Shown: one piece after another, positions 6,381 to 11,217 of the stretch
Position numbering within the stretch: position 1 is the first letter of the stretch
Layout: each line of letters starts with the position of its first letter
NCBI GenBank assembly: GCA_036844615.1
Contig: DAIUFK010000073.1
Span: forward strand, 1 to 11,217
Direction of reading: 5' to 3'
Origin: Palsa-872 sp036844615
GTDB taxonomy: Bacteria; Chloroflexota; Dormibacteria; Dormibacterales; Dormibacteraceae
DNA length: 11,217 nt
Position numbers and translations under genes: made by a program
Notes under the pieces: generated by a model
Seen by the model: the letters and a program-made list of their open reading frames with translations, nothing else
Database searches by the model: none
Told to the model about the DNA's origin: nothing

Positions 6381-8365
6381 GCAAGCGCAAAAAGCCCATC
6401 GACCCGGAGGCGAGGTCCGCGGAGCTGCGCGAGCAGATCCGCAAGCACGAGCACGCGTACCACGTGCTCGACCGGCCCGAGATCTCGGACGCCGAGTACG
6501 ACGCGCTGTTCCTAGAGCTGAGGCGCCTGGAGGACGAGCACCCCCAGCTCGTCACCCCCGATTCGCCCACGCAACGTGTCGGCGGCGAAGCGTCGGAGCA
6601 GTTCGCGAAGGTGCGGCACCGTTCACCGATGCTGAGCCTCCAGAATGCCTTCGACGAGGCGGAGATCCGCGCCTTCGACAAGCGGGCGCGCGCGGCCGTC
6701 GGCGACGACGTCAAGTACTGCGCCGAGCTCAAGATCGACGGCCTCGCGATCAGCCTCTCGTACGAAAAGGGACGCCTGAAACGAGCCGCCACGCGTGGCG
6801 ACGGGACAGTGGGCGAGGACGTCACCGCCAACATTCGAACAATCAAGAGCGTGCCTCTCACCATCACTCCGGTCGCCGGCCTTCCCGATGTCTTCGAGGT
6901 CCGCGGCGAGGTGTATTTCCCGATCGCCGCGTTCGAGAAGCTGAACCGCGAGGTGGAGGCTGAGGGCAAGCAGCGCTATGTGAATCCGCGCAACACCGCG
7001 GCCGGCAGCGTGAGGCAGATCGATCCGAACGTCACCGCGAGCCGCGACCTGCAGACCTTCATGTACACCCTCGACCCAGGCGGGCCCTGCCGCTCGCAGT
7101 GGGAGGTGCTGCGCACGCTCGAGAAGATGGGCTTTCGTGTCAACAAGCACAGGCGCAGGCTGGGCTCGATCGACGAGGTGATCGAGTACCACGCCGAGTG
7201 GCAGAAAAAGCGCCACAAGCTCGAGCACGAGATCGACGGCGTGGTGGTGAAGGTCGATCGGTTCGACCAGCAGCTCGAGCTCGGCTTCGTCGCGCGGTCC
7301 CCTCGCTGGGCGATCGCCTTCAAGTACGCGCCGGAGCAGGCGGAGACGGAGGTCGAGTCGATCGACTGCTACGTCGGCCGAACCGGGGTGCTCACGCCTG
7401 TCGCTCACGTGAAGCCGGTGATCGTCGGCGGCGTCACGGTGCGGAACATCACGATGCACAACGAGGCGCAGGTCAACGAGAAGGGCGTGTACGTCGGGGC
7501 GCGCATCGTCATCCACCGCGCGGGCGACGTCATCCCGGAGATCGTCAGCGTCATGGATCCGAAGCAGGGGTGGCGCATGCCCGCGAAGTGCCCGGTGTGT
7601 GGGGGGGAGGTGGTGCGCGAGGAGCCTTACATCGCCCACCGCTGCATCAATCCGTTTTGTGGCGCGCAGCGATTGGAGCGGCTGCGCCATTTCGCGAGCC
7701 GCGGCGCGCTGAACATCGAGGGCCTCGGCTACGCGACGCTGAACCAGATCATCGAGCGCAAGTGGGCAGAGGACCCCAGCGACCTGTACCGACTCACCAA
7801 GGAGCAGGCGATGGAGCTCGACGGGTTCGCCGACAAGTCGGCGCAGAACCTCATCGACAGGATTGCCGAGAGCCGTCGCCCCCAGCTCGGCTCCTTTCTA
7901 TATGCGTTGGGCATCCCGCAAGTTGGCAGCGCGACAGCGGACCTGCTCGCGGCTGAGTTCGGCTCCATCGAAAAGCTGCGAGTGGCGGACGAGGAGCAGC
8001 TGCTCAAGGTCGAAGGGGTGGGCCCGAACATGGCCCGCGAGGTGCATCTGTACTTCGAGGGAAAGGGGGGAGAGCTGGTCGGCAGGCTGCTGAAGGCAGG
8101 CGTGGAGCCGCAGGCGGTCGAAGCGCCGAGCGAGGGCCCGCAGACCGGAAAGACTTTCGTCTTCACTGGCACGCTGGAAACGATGAGCCGCCCCGACGCT
8201 GAGGCGCTGGTGAGGCGCCTGGGCGGCAAAGCCGCGTCAAGCGTGAGCGCCAAAACCGACTACGTAGTCGCAGGCCCTGGCGCGGGCTCGAAGCTGGAGA
8301 AGGCACAAAAGCTGAAAGTAAAGGTCTTAGACGAGGAACAGTTTCTATCGATCATCAAGGCATGA
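6377..8365 (+). CDS. ligA: NAD+-dependent DNA ligase
   Basis: A 662-residue bacterial LigA, normal length, which seals nicks in DNA during replication and repair using NAD+. Domain Ia, which binds the NMN half of NAD+, is at ~15-70 (YHVLDRPEISDAEYD). The adenylation domain carries the active-site Lys119 in ELKIDG. An OB fold follows, with GVYVGARIVIHRAGDVIPEI at ~373-392. A four-Cys zinc finger (CPVCGGEV then HRCINPFC) is at ~404-425, helix-hairpin-helix repeats are at ~440-575, and the BRCT domain is at ~589-662 (GKTFVFTGTLETMSR). The ATG at 6377 overlaps the pcrA stop, so the gene is probably read by translational coupling; no separate Shine-Dalgarno is seen. The gene is complete, ending at TGA 8363-8365, 9 bp before repeat copy E. 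Confidence 0.98.
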   Translation: MSKRKKPIDPEARSAELREQIRKHEHAYHVLDRPEISDAEYDALFLELRRLEDEHPQLVTPDSPTQRVGGEASEQFAKVRHRSPMLSLQNAFDEAEIRAFDKRARAAVGDDVKYCAELKIDGLAISLSYEKGRLKRAATRGDGTVGEDVTANIRTIKSVPLTITPVAGLPDVFEVRGEVYFPIAAFEKLNREVEAEGKQRYVNPRNTAAGSVRQIDPNVTASRDLQTFMYTLDPGGPCRSQWEVLRTLEKMGFRVNKHRRRLGSIDEVIEYHAEWQKKRHKLEHEIDGVVVKVDRFDQQLELGFVARSPRWAIAFKYAPEQAETEVESIDCYVGRTGVLTPVAHVKPVIVGGVTVRNITMHNEAQVNEKGVYVGARIVIHRAGDVIPEIVSVMDPKQGWRMPAKCPVCGGEVVREEPYIAHRCINPFCGAQRLERLRHFASRGALNIEGLGYATLNQIIERKWAEDPSDLYRLTKEQAMELDGFADKSAQNLIDRIAESRRPQLGSFLYALGIPQVGSATADLLAAEFGSIEKLRVADEEQLLKVEGVGPNMAREVHLYFEGKGGELVGRLLKAGVEPQAVEAPSEGPQTGKTFVFTGTLETMSRPDAEALVRRLGGKAASSVSAKTDYVVAGPGAGSKLEKAQKLKVKVLDEEQFLSIIKA

Positions 8366-8374
8366 GATAAGTCA

Positions 8375-8426
8375 GTCCTCCCCGCTCGCCGGGGAGGTGG
8401 CGGGCCGGGCCCGCCGGAGGGGGCGT
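8375..8426 (+). repeat. Palindromic GC-rich repeat, copy E (full two-hairpin element)
   Basis: A 52-bp element beginning GTCCTCCCCGCTCGCCGGGG and ending GGAGGGGGCGT. Hairpin 1 equals that of copy C. Hairpin 2 is GGCGGGC-CGG-GCCCGCC, changed on both arms compared with copies B, C and D. It lies about 6 kb from the other copies, 9 bp after the ligA stop. It is well placed to end or protect the pcrA-ligA transcript, although no T-run follows. Confidence 0.88.
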
Positions 8427-8459
8427 TCAATAAACGACTGCCGTGATTCGACGATCTTC

Positions 8460-8465
8460 TAGACT
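8460..8465 (+). promoter_or_regulatory. Possible -10 hexamer for the small membrane protein gene
   Basis: TAGACT ends 4 nt before ATG 8470 and 7 nt before GTG 8473, so a transcript would start on or beside these codons. No Shine-Dalgarno is present. This favours ATG 8470 or GTG 8473 over the upstream GTG 8443. Confidence 0.3.
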
Positions 8466-8469
8466 CCCG

Positions 8470-8823
8470 ATGGTGCCAAGCACCTCACTCCCGGCCAAGC
8501 CGGTAACCCAGACCTGGGTGAGCGTGGCGCTGCTGCTTGGCGGGGTCATCGGCCTCGGGTGGGCGCTGTTCCTGGGCCAGTTCTTCGGCGAGCCTTCTGC
8601 AGTCGGCCCGGTGAAGGCGGTGCTCCTCATCTGGTCAGGAATGTCCCTCGCCACCTTCATCCTCGCGGTGCCCGCGGCGATCATGCTTCTCCGCCGCGCC
8701 CGCCCCGCCCGCCCCGTCGCCTGGATCGTCTCGATCCTTATGACTGCCACCTGGGTGGGCGCGATCGCCGGCATCCCCGCCCTCATCGGCCTCGGCTGGA
8801 GTCGAAGACCGGCGAGACCCTAA
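8470..8823 (+). CDS. Small membrane protein with three predicted helices, function unknown
   Basis: I do not recognise a family. From ATG 8470 the protein has 117 residues, with hydrophobic segments at ~14-36 (TWVSVALLLGGVIGLGWALF), ~50-74 (AVLLIWSGMSLATFILAVPA) and ~83-110 (VAWIVSILMTATWVGAIAGI). A basic loop (LLRRARPARPV) follows the second helix and the tail is short and basic (SRRPARP). By the positive-inside rule the second loop and the C-terminus would be cytosolic, but this does not fit a simple alternation of three helices. Starts at GTG 8443 (126 residues) and GTG 8473 are alternatives; none has a Shine-Dalgarno. It sits between ligA and gatC, where Firmicutes carry a lipoprotein gene (camS/yerH), but the sequence shows no lipobox. 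The stop TAA (8821-8823) lies inside the -10-like hexamer proposed for gatC. Confidence 0.7.
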   Translation: MVPSTSLPAKPVTQTWVSVALLLGGVIGLGWALFLGQFFGEPSAVGPVKAVLLIWSGMSLATFILAVPAAIMLLRRARPARPVAWIVSILMTATWVGAIAGIPALIGLGWSRRPARP

Positions 8824-8826
8824 GCT
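8821..8826 (+). promoter_or_regulatory. Possible -10 hexamer for gatCAB
   Basis: TAAGCT is followed by exactly 6 nt before the GTG start of gatC (8833), so transcription would begin on the G of the start codon. No Shine-Dalgarno lies in the 9-nt gap between the upstream stop and this GTG. No good -35 was found. Read-through from the upstream gene is the alternative. Confidence 0.35.
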
Positions 8827-8832
8827 ACTTCG

Positions 8833-9126
8833 GTGCCTCTCTCTCGCGAACAGGTGCGTCACGTGGCCATGCTCGCGCGCATCGGTCTCGAGCCAGGCGA
8901 TGAGGATTTCTACGCCGAGCAGCTGAGCGGGATCCTCGAGCACATCGACCGCCTGCAGCAGGTCGACACCGATGACATCCCGCCGACAGCCCAGGTCGTC
9001 GAGATCGTCAACCAGCTGCGCGAGGACGAGCCGCGCCCCGGCCTCACGCAGGCCGACGCTTTGTCCAACGCCCCTGCCGCTCAGGACGGATTTTTCCGCG
9101 TGCCCTCCATCCAGGAAGAGAGCTGA
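8833..9126 (+). CDS. gatC: Asp/Glu-tRNA amidotransferase subunit C
   Basis: A 97-residue GatC, normal length. GatC wraps around GatA and GatB and stabilises the complex that converts misacylated Glu-tRNA(Gln) and Asp-tRNA(Asn) to Gln-tRNA(Gln) and Asn-tRNA(Asn). Family marks are VRHVAMLARIGLEP near the start, QLSGILEHIDRLQQVDTDDI at ~30-49, and LREDEPRPGL with NAPAAQDGFFRVPSI at the end. The GTG at 8833 is the only start giving the full first helix. It has no Shine-Dalgarno and a -10-like TAAGCT right before it. The TGA (9124-9126) shares one base with the gatA ATG, so the two are translationally coupled. Confidence 0.95.
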   Translation: MPLSREQVRHVAMLARIGLEPGDEDFYAEQLSGILEHIDRLQQVDTDDIPPTAQVVEIVNQLREDEPRPGLTQADALSNAPAAQDGFFRVPSIQEES

Positions 9127-10580
9127 TGGACACGACCAAGCTCACCATCACCGAGCTGCAGCGACTGCTGCAGCGTCGTGAGCTGTCGGCTGCCGATCTC
9201 CTGTCCGAGCATCTCGAGCGGATCGACAACGTTGACGATCACGTGAAAGCCTTCCTCCGTCTTACGCCCGAGCTCGCCACCCAACAGGCAGTAGCCGCGG
9301 ACCGCGCGCTGGAGTCGGGCGACGCAGGGCCGCTGGCCGGCATACCCCTGGCCGTGAAGGACGTGCTGTGCGTTCGGGGCATCGAAACCACTGCCGGCTC
9401 GCAGATCCTTCGCGGGTTCAAGCCTCCTTACACGGGCACTGCGGTCTCGCGGTTGTTCGCGGCCGGGGCCGTGATGGTGGGGGTCACCAATTGCGATGAG
9501 TTCGCCATGGGCAGCTCGACCGAGAACTCTGGCTATTTCCCCACTCACAACCCCTGGTCGCTCGATCGCGTGCCCGGAGGCAGCTCGGGCGGCAGCGCCG
9601 CGGCAGTGGCGGCGGGCGAGGCGGTGGCGGCGCTGGGCTCTGACACGGGCGGCTCGATCAGGCAACCCGCCGCGCTGTGCGGCGTGGTGGGGATGAAGCC
9701 CACCTACGGGCGCGTGAGCCGCTACGGCCTCATCGCGTTCGCCTCGAGCCTCGACCAGATCGGGCCTTTCGCACGCTCCGTCGAGGACTGCGCCATCTTG
9801 CTGGAGGCGATGGCCGGGCGCGATCCCCTCGACGCCACCTCATCCGACCGCGCGAACGATGTGCGGCGCGATTTCGACGCCGGCGTGAAGGGGATGAGAC
9901 TCGGGGTGCCGCGCGAGTACTACGACGTCGAAGGGATCGAGCCTGGCGTGAAGGCCGCAATCGATAAGGCGATTGACGCGCTCCGTCGCGATGGTGCGGA
10001 GATCGTCGACGTCAAGCTGCCGCACACCGACTACGGGCTTGCCGCCTACTACATCATCGCGCCGGCCGAGTGCTCGTCCAACCTTGCCCGGTTCGATGGC
10101 GTGAGGTTCGGCCTGTCCGACCAGGACGCTGCGAACATCACCGACGCCTACATGCAGGCGCGGCGCGAGGGCTTTGGCACCGAGGTGCGGCGCCGCGTGA
10201 TGCTCGGCACCTACGCGCTGTCCAGCGGCTACTACGACGCGTATTACCTCAAGGCACAGAAGATCAGGACCCTCATAAAGCGCGACTTCGACGCCGCTTT
10301 CGAGCAGTGCGATGCGATTGTCAGCGCGACCTCACCGACAGTCGCCTTCCCGATCGGGTCGAAAACCCAAAACCCGCTCGCGATGTACCTCTGCGACGTA
10401 CTGACGCTGGGCGGCAACCTCGCGGGGCTGCCTGGCATCAGCGTGCCGTGCGGGTTGTCGGAAGGCCTGCCAGTCGGCCTTCAGGTCCTGGCCCCGCAGT
10501 GGCGAGAGGACGTCGCCCTGCGGGTTGCGCATGCGTACGAGGTGGCGAGCGGAGTCAAGGCGGAGGTGGCGCCTCTTTGA
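9126..10580 (+). CDS. gatA: Asp/Glu-tRNA amidotransferase subunit A
   Basis: A 484-residue amidase-signature protein, normal for GatA, which hydrolyses glutamine and delivers ammonia through a channel to GatB. The Ser-cisSer-Lys catalytic triad is complete: Lys78 (PLAVKDVLC), Ser153 (PGGSSGGSAAAVAAG) and Ser177 (SDTGGSIRQPA). The glycine-rich amidase signature and the following GMKPTYGRVSRYGLIAFASS are typical of GatA rather than other amidases. The ATG at 9126 overlaps the gatC stop, with a purine-rich GGAAGAGAG just upstream inside the end of gatC. The last codons contain GGAGGT, which serves as ribosome binding site for gatB. The TGA (10578-10580) overlaps the proposed gatB TTG. Confidence 0.97.
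   Translation: MDTTKLTITELQRLLQRRELSAADLLSEHLERIDNVDDHVKAFLRLTPELATQQAVAADRALESGDAGPLAGIPLAVKDVLCVRGIETTAGSQILRGFKPPYTGTAVSRLFAAGAVMVGVTNCDEFAMGSSTENSGYFPTHNPWSLDRVPGGSSGGSAAAVAAGEAVAALGSDTGGSIRQPAALCGVVGMKPTYGRVSRYGLIAFASSLDQIGPFARSVEDCAILLEAMAGRDPLDATSSDRANDVRRDFDAGVKGMRLGVPREYYDVEGIEPGVKAAIDKAIDALRRDGAEIVDVKLPHTDYGLAAYYIIAPAECSSNLARFDGVRFGLSDQDAANITDAYMQARREGFGTEVRRRVMLGTYALSSGYYDAYYLKAQKIRTLIKRDFDAAFEQCDAIVSATSPTVAFPIGSKTQNPLAMYLCDVLTLGGNLAGLPGISVPCGLSEGLPVGLQVLAPQWREDVALRVAHAYEVASGVKAEVAPL
10562..10567 (+). promoter_or_regulatory. Shine-Dalgarno for the TTG start of gatB
   Basis: GGAGGT lies inside the end of gatA, 9 nt before TTG 10577. It is the strongest Shine-Dalgarno in the window and the main reason for placing the gatB start at this TTG. 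The next in-frame start, ATG 10661, has no such site at a suitable distance. Confidence 0.65.
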
Positions 10581-11217
10581 GCGGTGGTAGCCAAGACAAA
10601 CCCCTCTCCCCGACCCTCCCCCCCGAGGGGGCAGGGAGTAAGTGGGAAGTCGTCATCGGGATGGAGGTGCACGTGCAGCCGCGCACGCGGACGAAGATGT
10701 TCTGCGGTTGCGCTGTCGGCCAGCTCGGCGATCCGCCGAACTCCAACGTGTGCGAGATCTGCACCGGGATGCCAGGCGTGCTGCCGGTGATCAACAAGGC
10801 AGCAGTCGAGGCGTGCCTCAAGACGGCGCTCGCCCTCGGCTGCGACATACCGCAACACACCAAGTTCGACCGCAAGAACTACATGTATCCCGACCTGCCC
10901 AAGGGCTACCAGATCAGCCAGTACGACCTGCCGATGAGCCGCGACGGGCACCTCGAGCTTGGCGGCCGGCAGGTGCGCATCCGGCGCGTCCACCTCGAGG
11001 AGGACACGGGCAAGTTGGTCCACGCAGGCGACAAGCTGCACCTGGCAAAGGAATCATTCGTCGACCTGAACCGCGCGGGCGTGCCCCTGATGGAGATCGT
11101 CAGCGAGCCCGACCTGCGCTCGGCCGACGAGGCGCGCGACTACGCGGTGGCGCTGCGCACGCTGCTGCGCACGATCGGCGCGTCGGAGGCGGAGATGGAG
11201 AAAGGCCAACTGCGCGC
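10577..11217 (+). CDS. gatB: Asp/Glu-tRNA amidotransferase subunit B, N-terminal part (cut by window end), with a repeat-encoded extension
   Basis: The first 213 codons of GatB, which binds the misacylated tRNA, phosphorylates its Glu or Asp and amidates it with ammonia from GatA. Family marks are VVIGMEVHVQ, FDRKNYMYPDLPKGYQISQY, RVHLEEDTGK and FVDLNRAGVPLMEIVSEPD. The pairs CGC and CEIC (NSNVCEICTGMPG) form the four-Cys zinc site found in some GatB proteins. The only in-frame starts are TTG 10577, overlapping the gatA stop and preceded by GGAGGT, and ATG 10661, which would remove the first strand (KWEVVIG). TTG is therefore preferred. It gives 28 residues before the GMEVH methionine, against about 8 in a typical GatB. 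The extra ~20 residues (SGGSQDKPLSPTLPPEGAGS) are read largely from a palindromic repeat (10601-10640). Identity as GatB is certain; the start is well supported but unproven. Confidence 0.93.
   Translation, partial: MSGGSQDKPLSPTLPPEGAGSKWEVVIGMEVHVQPRTRTKMFCGCAVGQLGDPPNSNVCEICTGMPGVLPVINKAAVEACLKTALALGCDIPQHTKFDRKNYMYPDLPKGYQISQYDLPMSRDGHLELGGRQVRIRRVHLEEDTGKLVHAGDKLHLAKESFVDLNRAGVPLMEIVSEPDLRSADEARDYAVALRTLLRTIGASEAEMEKGQLR
10601..10640 (+). repeat. C/G-rich palindromic repeat of a second family, inside the gatB reading frame
   Basis: CCCCTCTCCCCGACCCTCCC followed by CCCCGAGGGGGCAGGGAGTA. The stem is CCCT (10614-10617) with AGGG (10633-10636), and CCCCC (10618-10622) with GGGGG (10627-10631), with one bulged C and a CCGA loop. 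The minus-strand translation reads LTPCPLGGEGRGEG, a pattern common for GC-rich dispersed repeats of this type. It differs in sequence from copies A-E. It is open in the gatB frame with no stop. Confidence 0.7.

Noticed and set aside
6623..7690. A 355-codon open frame on the minus strand opposite ligA
   Set aside because: It is antisense to the conserved ligase core, has low-complexity Leu/Asp/His/Arg composition and shows no motif; it is a GC-bias shadow.
10661..10663. ATG 10661 as the gatB start
   Set aside because: It would delete the conserved first strand (KWEVVIG) that is read in the same frame just upstream, and it lacks a suitably placed Shine-Dalgarno.

Overview
This 11.2 kb window comes from a high-GC bacterial chromosome. 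It has three parts: a signalling and accessory stretch (1-4074), a DNA helicase and ligase pair (4155-8365), and the tRNA amidotransferase genes (8833-11217, gatB cut by the window end). The organism is probably a high-GC member of the Chloroflexota/Dormibacteria/Actinobacteriota side of the bacterial tree. This is suggested by the gene order pcrA-ligA-X-gatC-gatA-gatB known from Gram-positive bacteria, GAF-linked class III cyclases, a Rpf/SLT-like lysozyme-fold exoprotein, and several gene starts with a -10-like hexamer just upstream and no Shine-Dalgarno. No rRNA marker is present, so this placement is tentative.

Left part. The window opens inside a class III adenylate/guanylate cyclase gene (+, 3' end only), which overlaps tail-to-tail by 4 bp with a D-2-hydroxyacid dehydrogenase gene (-). 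Upstream of the dehydrogenase is a small DUF559 (Vsr/PD-(D/E)XK-like) nuclease gene (-). It is bracketed by palindromic GC-rich repeats, two on each side and in inverted orientation. A non-coding stretch then leads to a secreted or anchored protein with a lysozyme-like (SLT/Rpf-type) domain (+). That gene converges on a full-length GAF plus class III cyclase gene (-), with a hairpin between them.

Middle part. An 80-bp divergent promoter region separates the GAF-cyclase from pcrA (UvrD/PcrA helicase), whose stop overlaps the ligA start (ATGA). PcrA unwinds DNA and LigA seals nicks, and the overlap indicates translational coupling. A fifth copy of the palindromic repeat follows ligA. After it comes a small three-helix membrane protein of unknown function, in the position held by a lipoprotein gene in Firmicutes.

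Right part. gatC, gatA and gatB form a tightly overlapping operon for the Glu-tRNA(Gln)/Asp-tRNA(Asn) amidotransferase. gatB appears to start at a TTG overlapping the gatA stop, with a well-placed GGAGGT. Its first ~20 codons read through a repeat of a second palindromic family, so GatB would carry a repeat-encoded N-terminal extension.

The main points for follow-up are the repeat-flanked DUF559 nuclease, the stem covariation among repeat copies, the repeat inside the gatB reading frame, the substituted transition-state arginine in the GAF-cyclase, and the recurring leaderless-type gene starts.
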